Source: Lepeophtheirus salmonis (Eukaryota > Arthropoda > Copepoda > Siphonostomatoida > Caligidae). From it: DNA of 64,000 nt. A program made the position numbers and the translations under genes. Shown here one piece after another: positions 12,507-24,622 of the stretch. Positions within the stretch are counted from its first letter, which is position 1; each line of letters begins with the position of its first letter. Location: positions 68,483,702-68,547,701 of the forward strand of contig NC_052135.2 in NCBI RefSeq assembly GCF_016086655.4, read 5' to 3'. Under the pieces are notes generated by a model. That model ran no database searches. It worked only from the letters and a program-made list of their open reading frames with translations, and was not told where the DNA came from.

Positions 12507-12542
12507 TTAAATACTCCAGCTCCTCCCCAAGAGAGCATCAGT
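12507..12542 (+). promoter_or_regulatory. Core promoter of secreted-protein gene copy 2
   Basis: TATA-like and initiator elements are identical to those at copy 1 (TTAAATA at 12507, TCAGT at 12538-12542). Confidence 0.6.
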
Positions 12543-12568
12543 TAATTCAGCCAGCTCAAATCAGCACT

Positions 12569-12907
12569 ATGTATTCAAAACTCATACTATGTTTGGTTAT
12601 CTGTCTCACTACCTATTCGACAGAGTCACTCCGACTCCCATCTTTAGACAAAAACGCACAATTCAGAGCATTTAATCCAGTAGAGGGTAAAAAGCTAGGA
12701 GACTTTTTGAGCGATACGAAGAGAATTCGACTGGAAAGAGAATCAAAAAGAACGAAGCGTACCGTCCTGGGATTACCCTTTCCCGAAGAATATACTAAGA
12801 TCGGATTTCGTTATCCTTCCTTTTTCCATCCCGACTATTACTTGAAGGCCGCTGGCATCATAACCACTACAGAACGTCCTCCAGCTTTAGGAATAATTCC
12901 CTTTTAA
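12569..12907 (+). CDS. Small secreted, dibasic-processed protein, copy 2
   Basis: By eye this is identical in nucleotide sequence to copy 1: signal peptide, basic linker with RTKR, and a ~48-residue Pro/Tyr-rich C-terminal part. The start was chosen as for copy 1. Unlike copy 1 it has a mariner fragment just upstream, so any distal regulatory DNA differs even though the core promoter is the same. Confidence 0.75.
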   Translation: MYSKLILCLVICLTTYSTESLRLPSLDKNAQFRAFNPVEGKKLGDFLSDTKRIRLERESKRTKRTVLGLPFPEEYTKIGFRYPSFFHPDYYLKAAGIITTTERPPALGIIPF

Positions 12908-13015
12908 CCACCTAAATTAGTGAAATATTTATTTTTTTAACTGATTTAGATATTTATGTAGTGATTTTTCTTTGTAATTCCATGTTATATGTATTTAGTA
13001 TCATTATTATTCAAA

Positions 13016-13021
13016 AATAAA
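13016..13021 (+). promoter_or_regulatory. Poly(A) signal, copy 2
   Basis: AATAAA lies 109 nt after the stop codon, as in copies 1 and 3. Confidence 0.6.
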
Positions 13022-13735
13022 CTTTAAATATATTTAGAGAAACAAAAAATTGTTTTGTTATGTTCATCGTTTTTTAAAATATTGACCATGATGTCTATGG
13101 AATCTCTCAAACATTCCTCTAAAGATAGAGAGCAAAAAAATATCCAAATATTATTAGGTATTTTTTATTTTATAGTAGAGAAATGTTAAGAGATTAACAA
13201 CATCTTATTCAATTTCAACATTGAGCCCCACGTATAAGTTTCAAAACTTTCTCTATATTGTGTACAAGTTGCAATTTAAATAAGTAAATTATAACTCGTA
13301 CAAGTTACAAATAGTAATGCCTTATTTAATTACAATAGCAGTAGTCATTTTGATTAATAACCCCTAATTGATCTTCCCATTTCATTTTGACATATTAAAA
13401 TTACTTATTTATTTACGAGTAGTATTTTGAAAATTATAATGTAGAAACGAATCAAATACTCATTTTCATCAAAATGGCCAAAAAATAAACCATCAATAAT
13501 TTGACCATGGAATATTTAATTATTACATTGTCCTCACAACAAGAACTTTAAATTAATGTTTTAAAAAAAGAAAAATTATTTTAACTTTTAGAATTCCAAC
13601 AAGTTACAATTTGTAGTAATTTGAGATACTTTAATATTTAACTCTATAGAAATGTTCTCTCATTTTCTTTTGTTTTTTAATATGACGGCTTGAGCTTTAA
13701 CTACACATGAAGCTTGTTGCTAAATTTTCAATTCC

Positions 13736-13821
13736 TAGATCAAAAGGTCATGCAGATATAAATCTCACACGCAAAATGAGGCATGGACAAAACGGACTGA
13801 GAGAGGCAAACTTTGCTTTCA
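13736..13821 (+). repeat. RTE-like retroposon tail motif, unit 2
   Basis: Duplicate of the motif at 9618-9703, carried along with the tandem unit. Confidence 0.4.
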
Positions 13822-14433
13822 TACGATTGGTTGTACGTACTTATTGTATCATAATTAATTTTTATTCTACTTTATAATTAGTTTTTTTATTATTAGGATA
13901 CAAATAATTTGAAATGTTCAGATCTATTTATTTTATTCAATTCATTTTCTAATCAATATTCAGGACGATTCCATTCTGCAGAATAAAAACATACATTGCC
14001 TGGCCAATGTCTTGTGTCTCTGCAGAACGTCAAAAATGTCTCGTAGGTGATTATAGAAGGTCTAAAAAAGCGGTCTTTAATAGATACTTTTATTTTTCAT
14101 ACCTTCTGTATATAATTTGTAATTTTTTCAAATTGATCCATTCAAGTTAATTATTTATCATTTATTTACGAATAGTTTAGCTGTTGCCATTTGAATTTTT
14201 TTAATATGCTAGAGTTTAATAATGATCCAATAGTTATTTTCAGGAAAAGAATCAATAATTATTATAGGATTCATAAATCAACCATTTAAGGATTGCATTG
14301 TCCTCATTACAAGAACTGTAAATTCATTATTTAAAGATATATTTCTCATTTTTTTATTTCAACTTGTATAATTTATATTTAAAACTTACAACTCGTACTA
14401 AGTCAACAATTGTTCACAACATAAAAGAGGGTC

Positions 14434-15848
14434 TTTTTTGACTTTATGATGTAGTCGGTTTTGTAAGTAAAAACCTATGACGGCATACAAATAGAATTAA
14501 ATAATAATGGATTTTTTTTATTTATTCAGCTATTTATATAATTAAATTTTTACAAGAACAAGATACAAATAGCGATAAATAACCATAGTTTTTAAATCTT
14601 TGAATAATCAGTAAATTAATTCATGAAATTAGACTTTTGAAATTTTTTATTCAATTTTGATCTTGAGTGATTGTAAGAATTCAATTTTTTGTGTCTTTTC
14701 TCTTTATCATATGTTTTCTAGTATTCCTTTGTTGTTGATGCTATTCAAGGATTTCAGAATCACACGGAATATTTGCTTGAGCTAAATTTTCACCTCGTGC
14801 ACATTTTAACAATTCCTTTTTGCTGTATTAAATATTAGAGGATATTAAGTTAAGTAATTTTTAGGATTTGTATTCAAGTTTGTTTAGTCTAGCTAACTAA
14901 ATTTTCTGACTTGACCTTTTTGTCTATTTTTTAAGATCTTCTAAGATGATGTCAACTGGTTTGAATCAAACAAGCCATGTATAACGACATTTTCTGGATA
15001 TGCAAAGTAGAAATTTGTGTTAAATAAAACCGATTTTTTCATTTCATTCTTTAGAGTTGAGATGCTGGTTTGCTTGATTTATTAAAAATAAAAATGTTCG
15101 ATCCGTGTTGCATGTGAGGGAATCTTTATATGTAGAAAAGTAAGACCCTAGACATTTAAAATCATTAATACAAGTCTTTTCAGCTCCATTGATGGATTTT
15201 TTTGATGGTAAGAAGCAGTCATAATCCATCGCGCATCGTGCGCTGTTCCAGGATGTTTTTCAAAAAAAGTCAGGTACATAACGGGGTCCCTTTTGTACAA
15301 TCTGACAAATCTGGACAAAGCACTATTGATCTCTTCTCAAACATTAATATAAATATTCATCTATATCTGGTACACTTTCTTTGATAGTCACAAATGTTAA
15401 AGTGTACGTTTTACATGAACAGTTTGAAATTTGAGAGCTGTATAAGATTTTGGCCTTTTTGTTTTGGTTTCATAGTATTCAAATATTTTTTTAAAGTCAG
15501 TTCATTCATGTGAAGTAAACAAATAAACAACATCAAAAACAGACGAATCCCAAAAAACATATGATAAAGAGAAAAGACACAAAAAATTTAATTCTTACAA
15601 ATCACTCAAGATCAAAATTGAATACAAACTTTCAAAAGTCTGATTTTATTAAATAATGTACTCATTATTCAAAGATTTGCAAACTATATATGTTTATGGA
15701 CCTTGGTATTGTGTTCTTGAAAAAATTTATTTATATAAATAGCTGAATAAATAAAAAATCCATTATTATTCAATTATATTTGTATACTGTCAATAGTTAC
15801 TTCATGAGTTTTTACTTACAAAATTTACTGTCTCATAAAGTCAAAAAA
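14434..15848. repeat. Large imperfect foldback, unit 2
   Basis: This is the second copy of the inverted repeat at 10315. Its arms are at about 14434-14740 and 15525-15848. It differs from unit 1 mainly in homopolymer lengths, including a shorter A-run in the loop (A7 instead of A13). Confidence 0.7.
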
Positions 15849-16219
15849 ATAACAAAAAAGTTCAAAAAAATAATAAAATCCGTTTTTCTTTTCTTATGCC
15901 TTAATTGTTATTAGATTTTTTTTTTTTTGATTTTTAAAACTGATATCATTTTGAAGTATTTCCGGAACACGTGAACTTTGACCGAATAACAGTTGTAACG
16001 GTTTTTGATGGCAATGAAAAAAAAAATTAGGAAGATATTACCAACACTTTAACACCTCTCATGATCAATGATAATTTTGAATTTAGTCAACTTTAATCAA
16101 TAGCAAAGCCTCTAATGTACAATGTGAGGCAACAAAACGTATTTATGTATCCATCACTCGAGTCCACATCAATAATTCCAATAATAGGCTAAAAAAATAT
16201 AAATAAAAGTTTTTTTCAC

Positions 16220-16501
16220 TCAATATGGCCTCAATAAGTCCACATTTGGGGTTGAGGTCCTATTGGTTTCCCTCTTCAACGTGCCTATATTGGAAAGTTC
16301 AGTGGTTTCAAATCTGGTGTGGTAAAGCCCTTGGACCTCTTCTTTTGGGTTTGTAAGCCAGCGGTCGTTCCGGCGGATGTGGAATTGATAAATTATGAAA
16401 ATCTTCTTGTCCGATAAAATTTTCATAATCGACCCATTTGCAATGATCCATGTAAGGATTTTCAGTTCACGTTTTGCTGTCCTAACCTGCACAGTGTACA
16501 T
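16220..16501 (-). pseudogene. Mariner transposase fragment, unit 2/3 junction
   Basis: Same sequence as the fragment at 12103-12384, duplicated with the tandem unit. It holds the catalytic-core block ending in NDRWL and lacks both termini. Confidence 0.6.
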
Positions 16502-16623
16502 AGGCTACTTTATTGTATTCCTACTAAATAATTTCCATGATATAAGTATACTATTTTTTTAATGACTCCTATTTGTAATGAAAGTGCGTTTAAGAACATC
16601 AATTTTGTCGCATACAAAATCAC

Positions 16624-16659
16624 TTAAATACTCCAGCTCCTCCCCAAGAGAGCATCAGT
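16624..16659 (+). promoter_or_regulatory. Core promoter of secreted-protein gene copy 3
   Basis: The TATA-like element at 16624-16630 and the initiator at 16655-16659 have the same spacing as in copies 1 and 2. Confidence 0.6.
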
Positions 16660-16685
16660 TAATTCAGCCAGCTCAAATCAGCACT

Positions 16686-17024
16686 ATGTATTCAAAACTC
16701 ATACTATGTTTGGTTATCTGTCTCACTACCTATTCGACAGAGTCACTCCGACTCCCATCTTTAGACAAAAACGCACAATTCAGAGCATTTAATCCAGTAG
16801 AGGGTAAAAAGCTAGGAGACTTTTTGAGCGATACGAAGAGAATTCGACTGGAAAGAGAATCAAAAAGAACGAAGCGTACCGTCCTGGGATTACCCTTTCC
16901 CGAAGAATATACTAAGATCGGATTTCGTTATCCTTCCTTTTTCCATCCCGACTATTACTTGAAGGCCGCTGGCATCATAACCACTACAGAACGTCCTCCA
17001 GCTTTAGGAATAATTCCCTTTTAA
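16686..17024 (+). CDS. Small secreted, dibasic-processed protein, copy 3
   Basis: Third copy, encoding the same 112 residues as copies 1 and 2. The unit around it is incomplete on the right. Homology continues about 850 bp past the stop and ends near 17872, before the foldback. The gene and its poly(A) signal (17133-17138) are intact, so it should be expressible. Confidence 0.75.
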   Translation: MYSKLILCLVICLTTYSTESLRLPSLDKNAQFRAFNPVEGKKLGDFLSDTKRIRLERESKRTKRTVLGLPFPEEYTKIGFRYPSFFHPDYYLKAAGIITTTERPPALGIIPF

Positions 17025-17132
17025 CCACCTAAATTAGTGAAATATTTATTTTTTTAACTGATTTAGATATTTATGTAGTGATTTTTCTTTGTAATTCCAT
17101 GTTATATGTATTTAGTATCATTATTATTCAAA

Positions 17133-17138
17133 AATAAA
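17133..17138 (+). promoter_or_regulatory. Poly(A) signal, copy 3
   Basis: AATAAA lies 109 nt after the stop codon. Confidence 0.6.
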
Positions 17139-17872
17139 CTTTAAATATATTTAGAGAAACAAAAAATTGTTTTGTTATGTTCATCGTTTTTTAAAATATT
17201 GACCATGATGTCTATGGAATCTCTCAAACATTCCTCTAAAGATAGAGAGCAAAAAAATATCCAAATATTATTAGGTATTTTTTATTTTATAGTAGAGAAA
17301 TGTTAAGAGATTAACAACATCTTATTCAATTTCAACATTGAGCCCCACGTATAAGTTTCAAAACTTTCTCTATATTCTGTGTACAAGTTGCAATTTAAAT
17401 AAGTAAATTATAACTCGTACAAGTTACAAATAGTAATGCCTTATTTAATTACAATAGCAGTAGTCATTTTGATTAATAACCCCTAATTGATCTTCCCATT
17501 TCATTTTGACATATTAAAATTACTTATTTATTTACGAGTAGTATTTTGAAAATTATAATGTAGAAACGAATCAAATACTCATTTTCATCAAAATGGCCAA
17601 AAAATAAACCATCAATAATTTGACCATGGAATATTTAATTATTACATTGTCCTCACAACAAGAACTTTGAATTAATGTTTTAAAAAAAGAAAAATTATTT
17701 TAACTTTTAGAATTCCAACAAGTTACAATTTGTAGTAATTTGAGATACTTTAATATTTAACTCTATAGAAATGTTCTCTCATTTTCTTTTGTTTTTTAAT
17801 ATGACAGAATGAACTTTAACTACACATGATGCTTGTTGCTAAATTTTCAATTCTTAGATCAAAAGGTCATGT

Positions 17873-19261
17873 TTCAAATCTGTGGTGTCAAATTTCAAAA
17901 TTTCCTCTTTCTGTTGTAGCGAGCTCATTTTTTAGAATTGGTACTCTGAAAAATGAATTTTATTTTCCTCAGCTGTTGTATTTTTTAATTAAATCTTCTG
18001 AAGTGAACTTCCTTTTCTACTATATTCAAAACCTGAATGAACATTCGTGTGTACTCTTAAGAAATGAAGATTTATTTTCTGCAAATTTCAAGGATTTGTA
18101 TTTCATCACTTTTGTGGAATAACTACTTATTGGTGTTGCATAATCCTGAGCTCTGACTCCTTTTGTATTTACAACCTCAAAGTTGTTGTTTTTTTCATGA
18201 GAATCATCTTTCTTCAGCAAATCTATTTTTATTTACTTACATTCTTAAACCCTTTCGATTGACTTGAGTTAATCGGTTAAGAATTCTGTGAGATATTAGA
18301 TCGGAAAAGTTTAAATGTCATGTCAGTTGGAGACATATTAAAAAAAGGGGAAAAAATGTTGTTGTCATAACTTTATAAATCAACTTTTTTCAATTTGTCT
18401 TAGTTATTCCTTCAAATTTAGTCTCCTTCTAAAAACTTCAACTATAAAATATTTTTAAAAAATTTCTCCGCAGGATGATAGAATCAGAGATATCTCTGAT
18501 GGGCAAAAGTTCATTAAGTTGTCTCAGTCAATATCATCTAGCACCTTGATCTTACTATCTTTATCACTAAGTTCCTTCAAATATAGAGAATGGCGTCCGA
18601 GTAAACTTGAGACCAAATGAGAGATCTACAGTAAAGTAACAGTATCATTATATCACTATAAGATCTCTCATTTAGCCGTAAGTTTTTGATATTTTTTGAT
18701 GGATTGCAAATATATCACTGAAAACTTTATTAATTAATTATTGACGTAATAAGTTAGATATTTTTTCCGTTAGAGTGTTCGAATCAAGTATTAATATTTA
18801 TAATTGTTTGTTTAATATCCTTTTATTTCATTAAATCATCGTTATCCATGCATGTAGAATCTAATTTTGAATTAAACTTCAATTCTGTTTTAAACATTTG
18901 TATATGTTGATTTATGCATATAATCTAAGAAATTATATAAAGAACTGACTCACAATATAACAACGAAAATAAAACAAAGGAAACAAATAGACTCCAAAAC
19001 ATGATCTCAACTAGTATGAATTAAAGGGATCTAGGCAAAGATTAGATTCTCGACGCAAGGATGGTAGGGTTTAGTATCTCTCCCCTAGATATTCATCCCT
19101 GTGTTTTAGATTGAATTGTTTATTTTCCCCTTCACCGCTCTTTCACTATAGTCCTTGAGTAGGAATAAGTTATTCTATTTACATGTACCACATACAATTT
19201 ACCTATATCACTAGTGAAAGAATTATATATCCCTTTTGTACTTTTTATTTTAATATGTCAA
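17873..19261. other. AT-rich intergenic DNA right of the array
   Basis: No gene supported. An open frame of 98 codons at 17826-18122 begins in the array edge and has the low-complexity composition of chance frames here. An imperfect inverted pair around ATGAGAGATCT (18617) and AGATCTCTCATTT (18662) was noted. Confidence 0.4.
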
Positions 19262-19400
19262 CAGGGGCGTCCGCAGGGGTAGGACTAGAGAGACTGTAGC
19301 CCTCACCCCCCAAAATAAGGATTTTTTTAATTCTTATTACAAAATTTAATTTAATTTTTTTAAAAGAATTCACAAAACCAAAATTACTTTATTCTACACG
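19262..19400. repeat. Truncated CAGGGGC-family (hAT-like) repeat end
   Basis: CAGGGGCGTCCGCAGGGGTA leads into an AT-rich core, matching the inverse of the right end at 62608-62627. The opposite end was not found, so this is a partial copy. Confidence 0.5.
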
Positions 19401-20130
19401 AGGAGAATCCAGAATTACTCTCATATTTATATATATAAATATACACGGAACATTTATACATAGGTCACTAAACCTGGGGTATGGAGATATATAACAGGTT
19501 GAAAAATAAGTCTTCATTTATTGAATTAGCAATGATCCTTTTTGTTAAGGTTTTTCAATTTATTTTTAAATAAATTATACTAAAGTGAGTCTTAATTAAT
19601 TTAATTTAGAATATTTATAGTCATTAATACTTTAAAACAAGTTGTTACTACTCTTTTGTATACATTTTGATATGTTTGAATAAATCTGATTAAATAAAAA
19701 ATTGATGTTACAATACAATCTTTAAAATTGATATATACATCAAGAAAAGTTTTAAAAAGCAAATGTTAATATCATTTTTTTTTTCACATATACATCTCAT
19801 GTATTCATTGTGTCTATGATAAAATATATTTATTATCTGACTCATGAAGTAACTTGTACTTGTACAACAGGGTCCACGTCACCAGTGGGAGGTATAACCC
19901 TCACTTCTTTGCAATTTATACCGTAAGGAGAATTTTTTTGAAAATGGCTAATAGTTATACAAAAATTTGAATCTTGCCATAGATTAAAAAATATATATAT
20001 TAATAATAATATCAAGTTCATGAAGAATGCCACGAGTCAACAGAATAACATTACACAACAGTTTATATATTGTATCACCAATATTTTAATACATATATTA
20101 ATTACAATGATGCTTTTTATAATTGTCGCA
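19401..20130. other. AT-rich intergenic DNA, no gene seen
   Basis: Nothing recognised in this stretch. Confidence 0.4.
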
Positions 20131-20480
20131 TACCGGGTGTAGAAAAAGTACCAAGACCTGCCTCAATGTAGTCATTATAATATTCATTAAAAAACCAAAA
20201 CTCTGAGATCTCCAAGCTTGGTCAAGGCTGCCCATGAAAAAAAAATAGCAAAATCCACGAAGATCCTTACAAAAGCTGGCCCAGAATCACAATGTAAGCA
20301 GAACCACCATGAGCAAGATTGTTAAAGATGATATAAGGATCAAACCTTACAAAATTCAGTATCATCATCTTTTGTCAAAGGGCCCCATTACAAAGGAAAA
20401 GGATAGAAATAAAGTTTTGCTCAACTGGCATGCAGTACATTAGAAAGTCATCATAATTTATACGAAAAGTTATTTACTGT
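20131..20480 (+). pseudogene. Tc1-type transposon 5' end and transposase remnant
   Basis: The segment starts with TACCGGGTGTAGAAAAAGTA, which also occurs at 33080 and looks like the terminus of one transposon family. About 60 nt further on, broken frames read as a Lys-rich HTH-like region (RSPRLVKAAHEKK, TKILTKAGPESQ). They end near KSHHNLYEK, corresponding to the block before the first catalytic Asp. Several frameshifts are present, so the copy is dead. Confidence 0.5.
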
Positions 20481-21390
20481 CAGTCGGAAATTCAATAAGC
20501 TGATTGACAGAGTCTGGACAAAGACATATGAAAGTGTTGATTCCAGCCAAAAATTTGCCTGCAAAGTGCAAAAACCAGAAAAACCAAAAACTTTTTACCT
20601 TATATATATTAAGTATATTTGAAGGCGCAATTAATTCTATATCTTCTAAAAGAGAATTACAAATAGCAGCTACTGCTGTATCTGACAATCGAAATCTGTC
20701 CACCATTATTGCAAAATAAGGGGGTAACTCGCCTTATTATGGTCAGATTTTTTGAATTGCCTCTCAGATTCTTCTTCAAAGTCCAAGTTCTCATCAGCAT
20801 TTTCAGACATAGGGAAATCTTCCACATCTGAAAAATTCGTTAAGGACTGATTATAAGAGTTTTAGTCCATTCTCCGTTTCTTTTTGTTATTTTCGCGCTC
20901 AATTTGACATTCTCTCCTGCTGGTAATATCCAAATTCTTTCTGGTAGTAACATAATCAATGGGTCCTAACATCTTTCTTTGACGTTTGCATTTATCTCTT
21001 GGAATTTTATTATCATAGCATTGACATGAAGCAATATCAAACATTTCCTCACATTCCTTAACAAACTTTTTGACCAAAGGATTATCAGTTTTCAACCCAT
21101 TTTTAGAAATCCTATCAACTTTTTCGTCTATTTTTTGAATTTTACCAGCAACAAAGTACTTGCTCATTGCAGGAATGCTGAATTGCTCCCATACAGACAA
21201 AACTAAATCAGCAGTTGTTAAATAAGCCTCTCTTTTAAACCATTTACAAGGACGAGTTTGATTTAAGTCTTGTTTTACAAATAAAAGGGATTTATAGACA
21301 TCCTCTATAGATGGGAGGATTGCTGGATTTAGACACTGGGATGACCAATAAGGAAAAACAGAGTTAAACTTCTTGTTGCCATTGTTGTTT
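20470..21390 (-). pseudogene. Remnant of an unnamed repeated gene, two open segments
   Basis: On the minus strand a frame runs from about 21390 to 20862 without stops (about 175 residues). It contains AMSKYFVAGKIQKIDEKVDR, a Cys-containing block (CEEMFDIASCQCYDNKIPRD) and a Lys/Arg-rich C-terminus. After a gap a second segment (about 20706-20590) reads DRFRLSDTAVAAICNSLLED. The two look like successive parts of one protein, with a DNA-element-like second domain, interrupted by indels. No start codon, splice signals or promoter were evident. I do not recognise the family. A repeated mobile or domesticated gene is the likeliest source, and a real gene with introns is not excluded. Confidence 0.45.
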
Positions 21391-22926
21391 CATTTTGAAT
21401 ACTACTTGGTGAAAAATCACTTGCATCGCATTAATAATTAAGTACTCTTGAACAATGGTTTGATTTGAAGTTGTTTTATAAAAGGAACATATTAATAACT
21501 CTATTTTTCAAAATACAAAGAGGCAATAATAAAGAATGTTAAATTTTGATTTCTTCGTTCCAAATGTACAAAGTACTTTACAAACATTTAGCATTTATAC
21601 TATCCACATTATTATATAGTAACTTGTATAGAATTTAAAAAAATATATATATTAGCAGAATTTTCTCCTTTTCATAAGTAATTTTTATCTTTTTCGTCTA
21701 TTTTCGCACTAAATCCTGAGGCGCGCAATGTTTATCTCTCTGTAGAAGTAAGAGATTTAACTTTAGCAAAAAAATACATATGGTGGAATATCATTTTTTA
21801 AAGCACATAAAGCTTTTTCATAAATAAGAAAAAAAAAGTTTATTCTTCAAGATTTTTTTTAGTAAAACGGATTTATACCATTCGCAACTTATGAGGGATC
21901 AGAATGCGTGATAGCTCAATTTTGGGCTCCTGTGATGCTCCCTAATGAGCATGACACAAAAAGTTTTGTTAGCACTGTCAAGTCATTTCAAGATGTCAAT
22001 TTTCTATAAATTGATTTAGCAGTAGATAAAACAATACAAATAGATTAATTCAATTTAAAAATTATATTTTTAAATGTCTCGAGAGCTTACAAATACGGCA
22101 TTTAAAGACTGAAACTTTTTAAACATATTTTTTCCCCCATGAATACACAACAAAAAATCAAATTAACAGACCATCCAAAAATGAGACACCCTACTACACA
22201 CGTTTAGATAATTACATAAAATATTGACTGTATTCTATTTGTCAAATAGTTTATATTTACAAAAACAAAAAGTATTATTATCTATTTCAATTCGCTCATT
22301 ATGAATATGTTCCAAGAAATTTCATTGTCGCCGATATTCAACATCCCATTCTAGAAATGGACTTTCTGAGTTTTTATAAGTTTGAAATTCCAATCGAAAT
22401 CATAATTATAGTTAGTATTATATCGGTAAATGGTATTTGAACTTTAAACATCAAACCGTGAAGATATCCTGAATAGATCAATCAGGTTATTGTATTTATC
22501 AACCAATCAAAAGGATGCTTTATTTCGTAAAGCTCTTGAAACTATGTTTTTCTTCCATTCGTTAGGATCCAAAATCCTCCCCGTACTAGGAAGATGGTTA
22601 ATTGCCACAAAAAAACGAGTTGGTGCTCACATATAATCACAAAGGATAAGATATTAACACACAAGATTGCAAGATTATTTACTCCCGCGGCACTGGAAGG
22701 GAAGCACAAGGGAAGTGTTGAAGCGAGCACAGCAAAATCTATGACTGTAATTACTGATAAGTTAATAAATTATGTTGATATTTATATATCATATTTACAA
22801 ATGCATGCAGACTTTCATGGACGAGGTCTCCATCTTGTTTTACAACTCAACTCTAGTTCAATCCTTGATGTAAGTAGTGATTTTAATAGCTCTTAATAGT
22901 TATTAAGGTATGAAGAATTGTGAAAA
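21391..22926. other. AT-rich intergenic DNA, no gene seen
   Basis: No supported gene. An overlapping pair of frames on both strands at 22542-22896 lacks any recognisable motif. Confidence 0.4.
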
Positions 22927-23048
22927 CGTCACAATGTAAAACAGTACATGGCGAAAACGTCTCAAGGGGAAAGCGTCACAAGGCGAAAGTGTTACAAGGC
23001 GAATACATACAACGCGTACACATTCAAGGCACAAATTTTCAAGGCGAA
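22927..23048 (+). repeat. Degenerate ~16-bp tandem repeat, CGTCACAAGGCGAAAG type
   Basis: Successive 16-nt words read CGTCTCAAGGGGAAAG, CGTCACAAGGCGAAAG and TGTTACAAGGCGAATA. Less regular copies lie on both sides, starting with CGTCACAATGTAAAAC at 22927. The array is much richer in G and C than its surroundings. The period is not a multiple of three, so the open frames across it are incidental. Confidence 0.65.
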
Positions 23049-24000
23049 TCCTCCTCACACACTTTTCTTTATAGGAATAATTCATGTTCTCCCCGAAAAT
23101 CATATCACAGGCAGCTAATATTAACAAGGTCTTAATTCAGTGTTACCATATGTCTCGCTCCCAGTTTCTCCTTGTGCTCTTACAAAAATCCAATTTCTAT
23201 TAATATCTAGTAGTCTCCCTGCACGGCTCACACGATAGAAGTTGAAAAGAATGATAAAAGAGAAGACGCAGCAGGTTTACAACGATTTTTTGTTTGTTTG
23301 TTCTTTTTGTATCCTTCCTTTGAGTAATCGATGGACGTCTTTAATCATTAGACTTGTGAACAAATTGTAGCCCTTCGATAAAAATGATTATTTACCTCGA
23401 GAAATATGAAAATAACCATTATAGTCCAAAATTTCTGTTTGTGTGCACCATTTCAATCAAAAAGCAAAAGAAAAAAAAAAGATTTTTTTTACTAGTGTTA
23501 GTCTTCTGAATGCATTACATTACTACTTAAATACATGCATAGCAATAACTACTTGAAGGAACATGCATTATAATTTATACTTCCAAGCCTTGTCACCTCC
23601 ATATTTTGTATATGGATAATTTTAGCCAAAGAATGTAAAAAAAAAAAAGTTTTTCCAACTTTTTTTAACATTATTTTTCAATGCTTATGAAAGGATCGTT
23701 ATTTCAATGAAAGGAAGGGATGAAACACAAACTGAGGCCAGTATTACTCCAACAGAATTCCCTGTTTTTGCTTTCATAAACAAATATTCATTAAATTCAA
23801 TCATTGACTTAAGTCGATGATTTTTTCAATCAGACTCAAATGGTGAGTCGATTTTCAAAGTAGCATAATCCCAAGTCGACTTTATATTTCAATTGAGCCG
23901 TTTTGATTTTATCATCAAATGTTTTAAATTTCATGGTAGGGTTTTATAATCAGTCAAAATTTAACCTATATATATATATGTCATAATTAGGAGCATTATA
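23049..24000. other. AT-rich intergenic DNA, no gene seen
   Basis: Nothing recognised in this stretch. Confidence 0.4.
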
Positions 24001-24622
24001 CAGAGTGCGGACCCAAAACTTGCAGTAGCGTTTAATTACGATTTTATCTCCGTTATTTTTGTCTCACGAGATTTAATTACAGAACCAAAGAACAGCTGAA
24101 ATAAAGATAAAAAGTTTTGTTTTCAAATCAATAACAACAAAAGCAATGCGTCTACGATCCCCTCCGTGCGTGTGTCAGTACCGAGAAGGCTACAGAAACC
24201 GTTGACTTCTCCATTCGGACTGTCTACAACATCAAGAAGTCCATTACATCCGCATACAACCAAGAAGAACCAAAACTTCTGCATCAAAAACATTGCAGCT
24301 GACTTCTGGCCTGCCTCCATGTGGCCATTCTCCAACCCTGAACTCAATCACCTGGACTTTTCGGACGTCTTGGAAAATAATGTCTGCCGCACCTCTCTCA
24401 AAAATTTGGATTCGTTACAAGTTGTCATCATGACAGCGATGCACGCCGTGAACACGGTCTTCACCGTCAATTTGTAGGCTGTCCCTCGAGGCTGTTATTA
24501 CTTGTGAAGGTAAATAGATAATAAACATTTTACAAATTGTTTTGAGTGGTATTTTCTTGATTCCATAAAAATGGCGGGCTACGTAATTTACTTATGTAAC
24601 TACAAGTATTCGGTCCTTAATC
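24001..24622 (+). mobile_element. Internally deleted Tc1-like element
   Basis: Imperfect inverted ends (GCGGACCCAAAACTTGCAGT on the left, complement of GGACCGAATACTTGTAGTTA on the right, near 24601-24617) bound a decayed transposase. One frame reads VDFSIRTVYNIKKS, an HTH. Another, at 24300-24420, reads FWPASMWPFSNPELNHLDFS, corresponding to the WPPxSPDLNPLD block before the last catalytic Asp. The catalytic Asp region is compressed by a large internal deletion and the frames disagree, so it is non-autonomous. Confidence 0.55.

Larger units (their letters stand above)
8262..17872. repeat. Tandem array of a ~4.12-kb unit with three secreted-protein genes
   Basis: The same sequence recurs with a period of 4120 nt (8341 to 12461) and then 4117 nt (12461 to 16578). 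Two full units are followed by a partial third of about 1.3 kb ending near 17872. By eye the units differ only in homopolymer lengths (for example A13 versus A7 near 11145/15260), one 2-nt deletion (near 13258) and a few substitutions (for example 11718/15832 and 12057/16172). The coding parts appear identical. Each full unit contains the gene, an RTE-like tail motif, a large foldback and, at its right end, a mariner fragment. The outermost ~75 bp on each side are clearly more diverged than the interior. Confidence 0.93.
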